Shown: one piece after another, positions 38,662-49,239 of the stretch
How the letters are laid out: each line of letters opens with the position of its first letter
Position numbering within the stretch: the first letter of the stretch is position 1
Assembly: GCA_913775265.1 (NCBI GenBank)
Contig: CAJYJH010000094.1
Coordinates: 20,243 to 84,242 of the forward strand
Direction: 5' to 3'
DNA from: an uncultured Mucilaginibacter sp.
Lineage (GTDB): Bacteria; Bacteroidota; Bacteroidia; Sphingobacteriales; Sphingobacteriaceae
DNA: 64,000 bases
The notes under the pieces: model-generated
Database searches by the model: none
Seen by the model: only the letters and a program-made list of their open reading frames with translations
Told to the model about the DNA's origin: nothing
Translations under genes and position numbers: made by a program

Positions 38662-39600
38662 ATGATGAAACAAAGGAGAGTCATATTAAGTGGTTTGCTC
38701 GGACTGGCGATGTTCATTACGTCATGTGCCTCCCGTAAAAGCATCTACATGTTTACATCGTTCAACGAACCGGCATCAGCAGGTCTGCGCCTGTTGTATA
38801 GTAAAGATGCGTACCATTGGACCGATTTGAACCACGTGTTTTTAAAACCCGAAGCCGGTACCGCTAACATTATGCGCGATCCATCATTGGTGCAAGGTCC
38901 GGATGGCACTTATCATTTGGTTTGGACCACAGGTTGGAAAGGCGACCAGGGATTTGGTTACGCCAGCTCTAAAGATTTGGTGCATTGGTCGGCACAGCAG
39001 CACATTAATATTATGGCCGGCGAGCCAACTACCGTTAATGTGTGGGCTCCTGAGCTGTTTTATGATGATGAGGCTAAACAATTTATCATTGTTTGGGCAT
39101 CAACTATTCCATACCGTTTCCCGAAGGGACAGGAGGATGAAGATAACAATCATCGTTTGTATTACACCACCACCACAGATTTTAAAACATTCAGCCCGGC
39201 CAAGTTATTTCTCGATCCGCAGTTTAGTGTGATTGATGCGCAGATTTTGAAAAGAGGACACCAGGATTACGTGCTGGTGATGAAGGATAATACCCGGCCT
39301 AACCGTAATATTTTAGTCGCGTTTGCCATTAGTCCGTTAGGTCCTTACAAAGACTACAGCAAGCGTTTTACCGAAATGTATTCAGAAGGACCTAACGCAA
39401 CCAAAGCTGGCAACGACTGGCTCATTTATTACGATTCGTACCGCTTAAAGCGTTACGGCGCCATGCGCACCACCGACTTTAAGACGTTCGCCGATGTATC
39501 AAACCAGGTAAGTGTGCCTGAGGGTCATAAACACGGAACTATATTTAAAGTAACGCCCAAAGCGTTAAAATATATCCAAAAAGAAATAGGGCAACAATAA
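38662..39600 (+). CDS. GH43-like glycoside hydrolase (lipoprotein)
   Basis: Lipobox-like FITSC; MRDPSLVQGPDGTYHLVWTTGWKGDQGFGYASSKDLVHWS; VWAPELFYDDEAKQFIIVWAS. Start MMKQRR at 38662 favoured over 38632. Confidence 0.82.
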   Translation: MMKQRRVILSGLLGLAMFITSCASRKSIYMFTSFNEPASAGLRLLYSKDAYHWTDLNHVFLKPEAGTANIMRDPSLVQGPDGTYHLVWTTGWKGDQGFGYASSKDLVHWSAQQHINIMAGEPTTVNVWAPELFYDDEAKQFIIVWASTIPYRFPKGQEDEDNNHRLYYTTTTDFKTFSPAKLFLDPQFSVIDAQILKRGHQDYVLVMKDNTRPNRNILVAFAISPLGPYKDYSKRFTEMYSEGPNATKAGNDWLIYYDSYRLKRYGAMRTTDFKTFADVSNQVSVPEGHKHGTIFKVTPKALKYIQKEIGQQ

Positions 39601-39620
39601 GCTTGCCTGCACTGCTATCT

Positions 39621-41474
39621 ATGAAGCTAACTGATAAAAAACATATTTTACCTTTTGTTGCTGCGCTGGCCTTATCGGCTTCTGTCTGGGCTCAGGATAC
39701 CGTGCGTTACACCGGTAACACCGTGTCTAATGTCGACTATCACCACGGGCAGCTAAGTTCTGTAGTTGGTGTACACAGCAAACAAATATTCCGCGCAAAC
39801 CGCGAGCACCCTGAGCAGGCCGAAGGTTTTGGTTTTACCTACAACCATGCGCCTATGCTGGCTTACTGGAACAATACTTTTTATGTAGAGTACTTGAGCG
39901 ACAAAGTAGGCGAGAGTATACCTCCGGGCCAAACGCTGGTCATTACCTCTAAAGATAATGGAAACACCTGGTCTAAGCCAACGGTGGTTTTCCCGCAGTA
40001 CAAAATTCCTGATGGCACTACTAAGCCGGGTCATGAAGGTGCGGCCAAGGACTTATATTCAGTAATGCATCAGCGTATGGGCTTCTATACGTCTAAATCT
40101 AAACGTTTATTTGTATTAGGTTTTTACGGTATTTGTTTAGATGAGCATGATGACCCAAATGATGGTTTGGGCATAGGCCGTGTCATCAGAGAGGTGCTGC
40201 CTAATGGTAAATACGGCCCTATCTACTTTATTCATTACAATCCTAAGTGGAACGAAAGCAATACATCTTATCCGTTTTATAAAAAGAGTAAAGACAAAGG
40301 CTTTGTGCAGGCTTGCGACGAGCTGATGGCTAACCCACTAATGATGATGCAGTGGGTGGAAGAAACAGATCGCAAAGACCCGTTAATCCCGCTGCATAAA
40401 GATTACAAGGCATTTAATTACTACCATCTGCCTGATGGTCGCGTGGTGGGTTTATGGAAAAATGCCTTAACGTCTATCAGCACCGATAACGGAAAAACCT
40501 GGCCCGCGAATGCCTCGCGTGCTCCTCGCGTGGTAAACAGCAACGCCAAAATATGGGGACAACGTACCTCTGATGGTAAGTATGCATTGGTATATAATCC
40601 TTCTGAGTTCCGTTGGCCGTTGGCTATTTCGGTTAGTGATAACGGTTTAGATTATAAAAACTTATTGTTGGTTAATGGCGAAATATCTACCATGCGTTAC
40701 GGCGGTAATTATAAATCGTACGGTCCGCAGTATGTGCGTGGCATCATCGAGGGCAACGGTACGCCGCCGGATGGCAAGCTATGGGTGACTTATAGCATGA
40801 ACAAAGAAGATATTTGGGTGTCATCTATTCCGGTGCCGGTTGCTGCCAAAGTTAAAGATCAGGCTAACGAAAACTTTGGTCAACTGCCTGAAGGTCATGA
40901 ACTGGATAAATGGAATATCTATAGTCCGCAATGGGCGCCTGTAAGTATTGACAAAGCACCCGACGGTACAAAAGCACTGACATTGAAAGACTGGGACCAG
41001 TTTGATTATGCGAAGGCCGAAAGGGTTGTTCCGGTATCTAAAAAATTAGCTGCGGAGTTTACCGTTGTTCCTGCTCAAAATAACACAGGCTTATTAAGTA
41101 TCGAGTTCCAGGATGAGAAAGGCCAGGCTGCCATCCGTCTTAATTTTGATTCGACCGGTACGTTTACTGCAAAGGCAGGCTACCGTTACAAAGGTTTCAT
41201 GAAATATGAGCCTAATAAGGCTTACGATATTAAACTGAAATTTAATGTAGATACCCGCTTTTATTACCTGAATGTAAACGGAAAAGATTTGTCGCCGTCG
41301 TTGTTTTTTCAACCGGTAAACAGTATCAGCAGGGTAGTGTTCCGCACCGGTGATGTACGTCGTTTCCCGGATGCCGATTCGCCAACCGATCAAAAATACG
41401 ATTTACCTAAAGCAGGCGAACCGGTTAAACAGGCCGCATTTTATATCAAGTCATTTACTACCAAACCATACTAA
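39621..41474 (+). CDS. Sialidase-like beta-propeller protein with C-terminal lectin-like (laminin-G-type) domain
   Basis: Asp-box-type SKDNGNTWSKP and STDNGKTWPAN; C-terminal beta-rich EFTVVPAQNNTGLLSIEFQDEKGQAAIRLNFDSTGTF. The second in-frame Met (39621) fits the signal peptide better. Confidence 0.7.
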   Translation: MKLTDKKHILPFVAALALSASVWAQDTVRYTGNTVSNVDYHHGQLSSVVGVHSKQIFRANREHPEQAEGFGFTYNHAPMLAYWNNTFYVEYLSDKVGESIPPGQTLVITSKDNGNTWSKPTVVFPQYKIPDGTTKPGHEGAAKDLYSVMHQRMGFYTSKSKRLFVLGFYGICLDEHDDPNDGLGIGRVIREVLPNGKYGPIYFIHYNPKWNESNTSYPFYKKSKDKGFVQACDELMANPLMMMQWVEETDRKDPLIPLHKDYKAFNYYHLPDGRVVGLWKNALTSISTDNGKTWPANASRAPRVVNSNAKIWGQRTSDGKYALVYNPSEFRWPLAISVSDNGLDYKNLLLVNGEISTMRYGGNYKSYGPQYVRGIIEGNGTPPDGKLWVTYSMNKEDIWVSSIPVPVAAKVKDQANENFGQLPEGHELDKWNIYSPQWAPVSIDKAPDGTKALTLKDWDQFDYAKAERVVPVSKKLAAEFTVVPAQNNTGLLSIEFQDEKGQAAIRLNFDSTGTFTAKAGYRYKGFMKYEPNKAYDIKLKFNVDTRFYYLNVNGKDLSPSLFFQPVNSISRVVFRTGDVRRFPDADSPTDQKYDLPKAGEPVKQAAFYIKSFTTKPY

Positions 41475-42913
41475 TGTTTAACTGCCGGATACCTCATTTA
41501 CTGATTGCTGCTGCGGTTAGCTTAAGCTTATCCGCTAAAAGTGATGCTGCTATTGTTCTGCCTAAAATATTGGGCAACGGCATGGTTTTACAGCGCAATC
41601 AGCCGGTTTCGGTTTGGGGCACGGCCAGTGTTGGCGAAAAGGTGACCGTTAAATTCGGCAAGCAAACAAAAACTACGGTTGCTGATACAGGCGGTAAATG
41701 GAAAGTATTTCTCAACCCGATGCCGGCTTCTGCAAAAGGTGAAAACCTGACCATTAGCGGGACTAATAAAATTGTGCTGAGCGATGTATTAGTGGGAGAG
41801 GTGTGGTTATGTTCTGGCCAGAGTAATATGCAGTACGAGATGCGCAAAAACAGCAAGGTAGCGCGTCCGGACACCAGCACGACCAATTCACCTATTGACG
41901 AATTGGACAGAGCCCACAATCCTAACATCCGCATATTTTTGGTAGACCGTAAAAGGCAAGTTAAACCGGACTCGACACATAGTGGCTGGAGCATTGCGCA
42001 GGATTCTGCTTTGCGTGCTTTCTCGGCCGCAGGCTACTTCTTTGCAAAAAAAATTCAGGCCGAATTAAAAGTACCAGTAGGTATCATCTCGTCTGCCGTA
42101 AGCGGTAGCCGTATTAAGCCCTGGATAGATGAAGCGGCATTTCAGCGCGAGCCTTACTTTAAAAATGTGAAGGTAGATGGCGACCCGGGTAAGTTTTATC
42201 ATCCCATGATTGAAACCGTGGCCCCTTATGCCCTTAAAGGTTTTTTATGGTATCAAGGCGAAAGTAATGTAGGCGAAACTACCAGCTACATCTATAAAAT
42301 GAAAGTGCTTATGGATAGCTGGAGAAAGGCTTGGGGTAATAAAAACCTGCCTTTTTACTACGTACAGCTGGCACCTTACCTCAACTCGCAGGATAAAAAG
42401 TTTACCAACGAAACCCTACCTGAGTTTAGGGAAGCACAAGAGCAATTATTAAAAATGCCGTACACCGGCATGATTGTAACTACCGACCTGAACGACAACG
42501 TAAAAAATATCCATCCTCCTTTTAAATGGGAGATCGGCCGCCGCCTGGCGCTCGTCGCTTTAGCTAAAACCTATGGGATGAAAGTTGAATATTCCGGCCC
42601 GTCATTTAAAGAGATGAAAGTAGAGCGCGATCAGGCTGTAATATCTTTCAATCATACCGGTGGCGGTTTGGTAAGCCATGATGGTAAACCATTAAACTAT
42701 TTTACCATTGCCGGGTCGGATAAAAAGTTTGTGCCCGCTAACGTGATGATCAAAGATAACCAACTGGTGCTGTCGGCACCATCGGTGCAAAAGCCGGTCG
42801 CTGTTCGCTTTGCATGGGACGAAGCCGCTCAACCTAATTTTTATAACGAAGCCGGTTTACCTGCGGTACCGTTCCGTACAGATAACCCTTTAAAATTCAA
42901 TCCGGTTAATTAA
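41474..42913 (+). CDS. Sialate O-acetylesterase-like (SASA/SGNH, CE20-like) esterase
   Basis: LPKILGNGMVLQRNQPVSVWGTASVGEKVTVKFGKQ; LVGEVWLCSGQSNMQYEM (SGNH block GQSNM); FLWYQGESNVG; overlaps the upstream stop (TAATG). Confidence 0.92.
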   Translation: MFNCRIPHLLIAAAVSLSLSAKSDAAIVLPKILGNGMVLQRNQPVSVWGTASVGEKVTVKFGKQTKTTVADTGGKWKVFLNPMPASAKGENLTISGTNKIVLSDVLVGEVWLCSGQSNMQYEMRKNSKVARPDTSTTNSPIDELDRAHNPNIRIFLVDRKRQVKPDSTHSGWSIAQDSALRAFSAAGYFFAKKIQAELKVPVGIISSAVSGSRIKPWIDEAAFQREPYFKNVKVDGDPGKFYHPMIETVAPYALKGFLWYQGESNVGETTSYIYKMKVLMDSWRKAWGNKNLPFYYVQLAPYLNSQDKKFTNETLPEFREAQEQLLKMPYTGMIVTTDLNDNVKNIHPPFKWEIGRRLALVALAKTYGMKVEYSGPSFKEMKVERDQAVISFNHTGGGLVSHDGKPLNYFTIAGSDKKFVPANVMIKDNQLVLSAPSVQKPVAVRFAWDEAAQPNFYNEAGLPAVPFRTDNPLKFNPVN

Positions 42914-42917
42914 AAGT

Positions 42918-45713
42918 ATGGGTGTAATTAAAATTACCGGCTTAAAATTACTGACATGGTGCTTGTTGTTAGCAGCGTGCTTAAATAGCTATGCGCAGCA
43001 AACCCAAAAGTTATATTTATCAGGTACTGGTAGCGACCACACCGTTAACTGGCAGTTTTACTGCTCTGCCGGCCGCAATTCCGGTAAATGGACAACCATC
43101 CCTGTACCTTCCAATTGGGAACTGCAGGGTTTTGGCAAATACAATTATGGTTGGGCTAAAGATACCGCCCGAGGTAAAGAAGTAGGGCAATACAAATATA
43201 AATTTAAAGTACCGGCATCATTTAAAGGCAAAACGGTAAAGATCGTGTTTGAAGGCGCCATGACGGACACCGAAGTTAAAATCAACGGTAAACCTGCAGG
43301 AGCTGTACATCAGGGTTCCTACTATGCCTTTAGCTATGACATTACGCCGCTACTTAAGTTTGACGGTACAAATTTACTTGAAGCTACGGTAGCTAAGCAT
43401 TCAGCTAATCAGTCAGTTAATGAAGCGGAGCGCAAAGGTGACTTCTGGATATTTGGCGGTATTTTTCGTCCCGTGTATCTTGAGGCGATGCCTGTTCAAA
43501 ATATTAGCCGGGTAACATTAAATGCCCAGTCCAGCGGCTCATTTAAGGCAAATGTTTGTTTGAAAAACGCGCCTGCTAACAGCAACGTTACTGTACAACT
43601 TTACAATGCTGCAGGGCAGACCGTTAATACGTCAGCAACTGCGTCGGTGACCGATACCATTGCACTGCTGCAAACGAAGGTCACGGCTCCAAAGGTATGG
43701 TCGCCCGAGGAACCGAATTTGTACAAAGCTGTTTTTAACCTCGTTAGCAATGGCAAGGTCATACATACTGTTACCAAGCGTTTTGGCTTTCGCACTATCG
43801 AGGTTAAACAACGTGATGGCGTGTATGTTAACGGCGTTAAAATAAAGTTTAAGGGCATCAACCGCCACTCATTTTGGCCTACTACCGGCCGCGCATTAAG
43901 TAAAACGCGCAGCATTGAGGATGTTAATCTCATAAAAGATTTAAACATGAATGCCGTGCGCATGTCGCACTATCCGCCGGATGACCACTTTTTAGATGCT
44001 TGCGATTCACTGGGGCTGTTCGTATTGGATGAGCTGGCCGGCTGGCATGGCCACTACGACACACCTACCGGCACCAAATTACTGAAAGCTATGATGGAAC
44101 ACGATGAAAATCATCCGTCGGTTGTGTTTTGGGTAAATGGTAACGAAGGCGGTCACAATTACGAGCTGGATCCGCTGTTTCGTAAGTGGGATGTGCAGCA
44201 ACGCCCGGTGATACATGCATGGGAAGATTTTGGAGGTTTTGATACCCAACATTACCGCGATTTTAATTATGGCATAGGCAATTATGACAATGGCCACAGC
44301 ATTGTGATGCCTACCGAATTTTTACACGGCATGTACGATGGCGGACACGGTGCTGGTTTACAGGATTATTGGGAAGCCATGTGGAACAATCCATTATCGG
44401 CAGGCGGTTTTTTATGGGACTTTGCTGATCAGGGCGTAGTGCGTACCGACAAAAACGGATTTATAGATACCGACAAAGATCATGGTCCCGATGGCATTGT
44501 TGGTCCGTTCCACGAAAAGGAAGGCAGCTTTTTTACGGTTAAAGAAATCTGGTCGCCCGTACGTTTCGAACGCCGGGAAATAGCCTCAGGCTTCGACGGT
44601 ATTTTTCATCTCGAAAATCGTTATACCTTTACCAACATTAACCAGTGCGCTTTCAGTGGTAAACTGGTTCGCGTGGCAGATACTTATGGCAAGGCTAAGG
44701 AGGCGGAAGTTAAGTTTGACATTGCATCACCCAACATCAGACCGTTTGAGAAAGGCGATTTAAAAGTAAATCTGCCATCCGATTATAAAAGCTACGACTT
44801 TCTATACATCACAGTAACCGACCGTTACAAAAGAGAATTGTTTACCTGGAGCTGGCCGATTACCAAGCCGGAACGCACAGCCCGCAAATTGGTGGTTAAA
44901 GACGCTAAGAACGAAGTGAAGCTTACCGAAGCCGACTCCTCGTATCAGGTAGCCGTTAATGGCATTAAAGTTTTGTTCAACAAGTCGACCGGTATATTAA
45001 GCCGTGTTGAGAATGCTAAGGGTGTTATCCCGTTTAATAACGGCCCGATTTTGCAGGAGGGAGTGACGAATTTTAAAGGTTTTAGTCGGAAGATGGACGG
45101 CAAAAACCTGGTGATCGAATCAACCTACGACAGGAAGAATAGCTTTAATACCTTACAATGGACCATATACCCGTCGGGTTGGATCAAAATGAAGGTGCGC
45201 TATTTTCCAGGCGACTACTTCACGAATTTTGTAGGTGTTAATTTTTCATTCCCCGAAAAGCAGATCAAATCTGTGGAATATATGGGCAGCGGTCCGTACC
45301 GGGTCTGGAAAAACCGCATGAAGGGAACCCGTTTAGGCGTTTGGAAAAAAGATTACAATAACACCGAAACGGGCGAAAGCTGGGTATACCCCGAGTTTAA
45401 AGGTTATCACAGCAACTTGTACTGGTGTAAATTTTATACCACCGGCCAGCCCTTCACCGTAGTGGCCGAAGATGAAGATACCTTTTTACGCTTGTTCTCT
45501 CCGGCTCCGCATGACGACCAATGGCATAACTACGTGATCAAGTTTCCATCCGGTGATATTTCGTTTATGCAGGGCATCAGCGCTATCGGCAACAAAACTT
45601 TGGGTGCTGAAGATACCGGGCCAATGGGTATGAAAAACATCTATTACGATTACGAGAAAGAGCCCATGCGTGCCAAAGAACTGAATTTATACTTTGATTT
45701 TTCGGGAAGATAA
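42918..45713 (+). CDS. GH2 family beta-galactosidase-like (LacZ-type)
   Basis: IPVPSNWELQGFGKYNYGW; NAVRMSHYPPDDHFLDACDSLGLFVLDELAGW; WVNGNEGGHNYE; PTEFLHGMYDGGHGAGLQDYWEAM. Confidence 0.9.
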   Translation: MGVIKITGLKLLTWCLLLAACLNSYAQQTQKLYLSGTGSDHTVNWQFYCSAGRNSGKWTTIPVPSNWELQGFGKYNYGWAKDTARGKEVGQYKYKFKVPASFKGKTVKIVFEGAMTDTEVKINGKPAGAVHQGSYYAFSYDITPLLKFDGTNLLEATVAKHSANQSVNEAERKGDFWIFGGIFRPVYLEAMPVQNISRVTLNAQSSGSFKANVCLKNAPANSNVTVQLYNAAGQTVNTSATASVTDTIALLQTKVTAPKVWSPEEPNLYKAVFNLVSNGKVIHTVTKRFGFRTIEVKQRDGVYVNGVKIKFKGINRHSFWPTTGRALSKTRSIEDVNLIKDLNMNAVRMSHYPPDDHFLDACDSLGLFVLDELAGWHGHYDTPTGTKLLKAMMEHDENHPSVVFWVNGNEGGHNYELDPLFRKWDVQQRPVIHAWEDFGGFDTQHYRDFNYGIGNYDNGHSIVMPTEFLHGMYDGGHGAGLQDYWEAMWNNPLSAGGFLWDFADQGVVRTDKNGFIDTDKDHGPDGIVGPFHEKEGSFFTVKEIWSPVRFERREIASGFDGIFHLENRYTFTNINQCAFSGKLVRVADTYGKAKEAEVKFDIASPNIRPFEKGDLKVNLPSDYKSYDFLYITVTDRYKRELFTWSWPITKPERTARKLVVKDAKNEVKLTEADSSYQVAVNGIKVLFNKSTGILSRVENAKGVIPFNNGPILQEGVTNFKGFSRKMDGKNLVIESTYDRKNSFNTLQWTIYPSGWIKMKVRYFPGDYFTNFVGVNFSFPEKQIKSVEYMGSGPYRVWKNRMKGTRLGVWKKDYNNTETGESWVYPEFKGYHSNLYWCKFYTTGQPFTVVAEDEDTFLRLFSPAPHDDQWHNYVIKFPSGDISFMQGISAIGNKTLGAEDTGPMGMKNIYYDYEKEPMRAKELNLYFDFSGR

Positions 45714-48469
45714 TGAGGCAAGAGATTAAACGGTTTTTAGTGTTCATGGCAGCGTTGATGCTTTGCGGGCAAACCTTTGCCGCAGACATTACGCTGCAAA
45801 AGCTGCGTTGCGAAATGCTGATAAACCCGCAGGGTATTGATGTAACGCAACCACGCCTGAGCTGGCAGTTAAACAGCAGCGGCCGTAACATAAAGCAAAC
45901 CGCTTATGAAGTGCTGGTCGCGTCATCAGCAGCTAAACTCGCCGCTAACCAAGGCGACTTATGGACATCGGGCAAAGTCAATTCCGGCGAATCGATCATG
46001 ATTCCATACCAAGGGAAAGCCCTGAAAAGCGGTACTGCCTGTTTTTGGAAAGTGAAGGTTTACACTAACAATGGGGATAGTAACTGGAGCCAGCCTGCCC
46101 GCTGGAGCATGGGTTTGCTGCTACCAGGCGATTGGAAAGCTAAGTGGATTGGATGGGAAAAAGGCTTTGCGTGGGATAGTGTTTCTAAATTTTCAAGATT
46201 ATCTGCAAGATATTATCGTAAAGAGTTTGCGGCTGCAAACCAAATTAAACGTGCAGTGGCGTACATTTCGGGTTTGGGCCATTACGAGCTTTATGTAAAT
46301 GGTGCGCATATTGGCGATCAGGTTTTAGCCGAAATGCCGACCGATTATAATAAGTCGGTTCAATACAGCACTTACGATGTTACCGCTAACGTAAAGGCAG
46401 GTAAAAATGCCATCGCTGCTGTGTTGGGCAACGGTCGTTACTTCACCATGCGGCCTAAGTATAAACCAAAAAAGGTAAAAGAGTTCGGTTTTCCGAAAAT
46501 GCTGCTGCAGTTGGATATTGAGTACCAGGATGGTCATCATCAAATTGTAGTAAGTGACCAAACCTGGCGCATGACGGCTGATGGCCCCATCCGCAGTAAC
46601 AATGAATACGATGGCGAAGAATATGACGCCCGCAAAGAATTAACCGGTTGGAATAAGGTAGGTTATCAGGACACTAAATGGTTTAAACCGGAGCTGACGC
46701 CTGCACCCACAAGCACATTAGTGGCGCAAATGAGTGAGCCCATTAAGGTAATGCAAACGCTTAAGCCTAAAAAAATAAATGAACTTAAACCCGGCACCTG
46801 GATTATGGACATGGGGCAGAACATGACCGGCTGGATCAAGTTTAAAGTAAAAGGCAAACGCGGCGACAAGGTAACTTTGCGCTTTGCCGAAACACTGCAA
46901 AAAGACGGTAGCTTGTATGTGGCTAACTTAAGAGATGCGAAGGTAACTGACATTTACACGTTGAAAGGCGGTGCTGAAGAAACGTGGCACCCGATATTCG
47001 TTTTCCACGGCTTCAGGTATGTAGAAGTAACTGGTTATCCGGGCAAACCTACTGAAAGCAACTTTACCGGAGAGGTAATGTACGATGCGTTGGCTACCAC
47101 CGGTAGTTTCGAAACATCCAACGATGTAATAAACCAGGTTTACCAAAACACATGGTGGGGTGTAGCCGGCAACTATAAAGGGATGCCTATAGACTGCCCA
47201 CAGCGTAACGAGCGTATGCCATGGTTAGGCGACCGTGCCACGGGTTCGTTAGGGGAAAGTTTCATTTTTGATAATGAAAAGCTGTACGCCAAATGGCTGA
47301 ATGACATTGAGGAATCACAAACAGCAGAGGGCGCTATACCCGACGTGGCACCGGCCTACTGGAACTATTACAGTGATAACATGACCTGGCCGGGCACCTA
47401 CATCCTGATTGCTGACATGTTATACAAGCAATACGGCGACCTGCGTCCTGTTGAGTTGCACTACGCTTCCATGAAAAAGTGGCTTACCTACATGCGCACC
47501 AAGTACATGAAGGACTACATTGTAACCAAAGATAAATATGGCGATTGGTGTGTACCGCCCGAATCATTGGAACTCATTCACGCTAAAGACAGTAGCCGGA
47601 CAACCGACGGGCAATTAATTGCGACAGCCTACTACCATCGCATGCTGTTTTTGATGAAACGTTTTGCCAAGCTTTTGAATAAAGAAGAGGATGCGAAAGA
47701 ATTTTCGGCACTGTCAATTAAAATTGCTGATGCGTTTAATGCCAAGTTTTATAACGCACAAACACAGCAATATGATAACGGTACGGTGACTGCCAATCTG
47801 TTGCCTTTGTATTTTGATATTACTCCGGTAGCTAATCGCAAACCAGTATTTAACAATATTGTACAACGAGTACTTACCACCGATAAAGGTCATATTGGTA
47901 CGGGTGTTATCGGCACCCAATGGCTCATGCGCTGCTTAACAGAATATGGCCGTCCTGATTTGTCTTATCGCTTAGCTACCAATAAAGATTACCCAAGCTG
48001 GGGCTACATGGCTGAGCGCGGCGCTACCACCATTTGGGAACTTTGGAACGGCGATACTGCCAACCCAAGCATGAACTCAGGCAACCACGTGATGCTCTTA
48101 GGAGATTTGATTGTTTGGTATTACCAAAATCTGGCAGCTATCAAAGCCGGTATTAATCAACCCGGATTTAAGCAGATCATCATGAAGCCAACTATGGTTG
48201 ACGGATTGAAATATGTCACAGCATCTTACCAAACCCCTTATGGTCTGGTAAAAAGCGCTTGGAAAAAAGGAAGCAACTTTACTTGGGATATCAGCATTCC
48301 GGCAAATTCTACAGCGTTGATTTCCATCCCTGCAAAGTCGGCAGATGATGTGACTGAGAGCGGCAAAAAGGCCACAATAGCCGAAGGTTTAAAGTTTGTA
48401 AAAATGGATGGCGGTATGGCCGTTTTTGAAGCCGGTTCGGGCAGTTACAACTTCAAATCTGATTTATAA
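45713..48469 (+). CDS. GH78 alpha-L-rhamnosidase
   Basis: LRCEMLINPQGIDVTQPRLSWQL; MPIDCPQRNERMPWLGDRATGSLGESFIFD; ERGATTIWELWNGDTANPSMNSGNHVMLLGDLIVWYYQNLAAI. Confidence 0.93.
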   Translation: MRQEIKRFLVFMAALMLCGQTFAADITLQKLRCEMLINPQGIDVTQPRLSWQLNSSGRNIKQTAYEVLVASSAAKLAANQGDLWTSGKVNSGESIMIPYQGKALKSGTACFWKVKVYTNNGDSNWSQPARWSMGLLLPGDWKAKWIGWEKGFAWDSVSKFSRLSARYYRKEFAAANQIKRAVAYISGLGHYELYVNGAHIGDQVLAEMPTDYNKSVQYSTYDVTANVKAGKNAIAAVLGNGRYFTMRPKYKPKKVKEFGFPKMLLQLDIEYQDGHHQIVVSDQTWRMTADGPIRSNNEYDGEEYDARKELTGWNKVGYQDTKWFKPELTPAPTSTLVAQMSEPIKVMQTLKPKKINELKPGTWIMDMGQNMTGWIKFKVKGKRGDKVTLRFAETLQKDGSLYVANLRDAKVTDIYTLKGGAEETWHPIFVFHGFRYVEVTGYPGKPTESNFTGEVMYDALATTGSFETSNDVINQVYQNTWWGVAGNYKGMPIDCPQRNERMPWLGDRATGSLGESFIFDNEKLYAKWLNDIEESQTAEGAIPDVAPAYWNYYSDNMTWPGTYILIADMLYKQYGDLRPVELHYASMKKWLTYMRTKYMKDYIVTKDKYGDWCVPPESLELIHAKDSSRTTDGQLIATAYYHRMLFLMKRFAKLLNKEEDAKEFSALSIKIADAFNAKFYNAQTQQYDNGTVTANLLPLYFDITPVANRKPVFNNIVQRVLTTDKGHIGTGVIGTQWLMRCLTEYGRPDLSYRLATNKDYPSWGYMAERGATTIWELWNGDTANPSMNSGNHVMLLGDLIVWYYQNLAAIKAGINQPGFKQIIMKPTMVDGLKYVTASYQTPYGLVKSAWKKGSNFTWDISIPANSTALISIPAKSADDVTESGKKATIAEGLKFVKMDGGMAVFEAGSGSYNFKSDL

Positions 48470-48498
48470 CCTAACGACAGACCAATAGAAAACCAAAT

Positions 48499-49230
48499 AT
48501 GAGAAAGTCTTTCAAGCCATTGTTCACCTGTGTTGCCGCAACGCTTTTGCTGGCTGGTGCAACGCGCGCGCAAACGGCAGTGCCTGCTGATGCTAAAACA
48601 ACGATGAGTCCTGAAGCCCGAGCCAAATCGGATCAGGAAACGGATAAGAAAGCTGGGGAGTGGGTGACATCATTAGCGCTTAATGATGCAAAGAAGGAAG
48701 CTGCGGTGAAGGATTTAATTGCTACGCATCTTAAAACCATTCGCGACTGGAACAACGATCATCCATACACCACTGTACCGGCGGGTATCAACCCAGCTAC
48801 CGGCAATCCGTTAACTACACTGGATAGGCAAGTAATTGCTATTTCGGCTATGCCTAAATCAATACATGAAAATTTGATGACCGGCCTTCGCCAAAATTTA
48901 AATGAACAACAGGTAGAAGCGATTTTAGACAAATATACCATCGGCAAAGTAGCGTTTACGCTAAACGGTTACAAAGCTATTGTTCCTAACTTAACTGAGC
49001 CGGAAGAGAAAGTATTAGTTGACAATCTAAAGAAAGCCCGTGAGCAGGCTATCGACTATAAAAATATGACGCAGATCTCAGCTATTTTCGAGATCTATAA
49101 AACTAAAAACGAGCAGTATTTAAACACGCACGGCCGTAACTGGCACGATATGTTTAAAGCTTACACCGATGCCGTAAAAGCAAAAAAAGCTGCTGCTAAA
49201 GCAGCCGAGGCACAAAAAACGGCACAATAA
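48499..49230 (+). CDS. Secreted DUF3826-like protein (copy 2)
   Basis: Signal peptide; KAGEWVTSLALNDAKKEAAVKDLIATHLKTIRDWNNDH...YKAIVPNLTEPEEKVLVDNLKKAREQAIDY; motif shared with 26064..26756. Confidence 0.75.
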   Translation: MRKSFKPLFTCVAATLLLAGATRAQTAVPADAKTTMSPEARAKSDQETDKKAGEWVTSLALNDAKKEAAVKDLIATHLKTIRDWNNDHPYTTVPAGINPATGNPLTTLDRQVIAISAMPKSIHENLMTGLRQNLNEQQVEAILDKYTIGKVAFTLNGYKAIVPNLTEPEEKVLVDNLKKAREQAIDYKNMTQISAIFEIYKTKNEQYLNTHGRNWHDMFKAYTDAVKAKKAAAKAAEAQKTAQ

Positions 49231-49239
49231 AACTACCTG

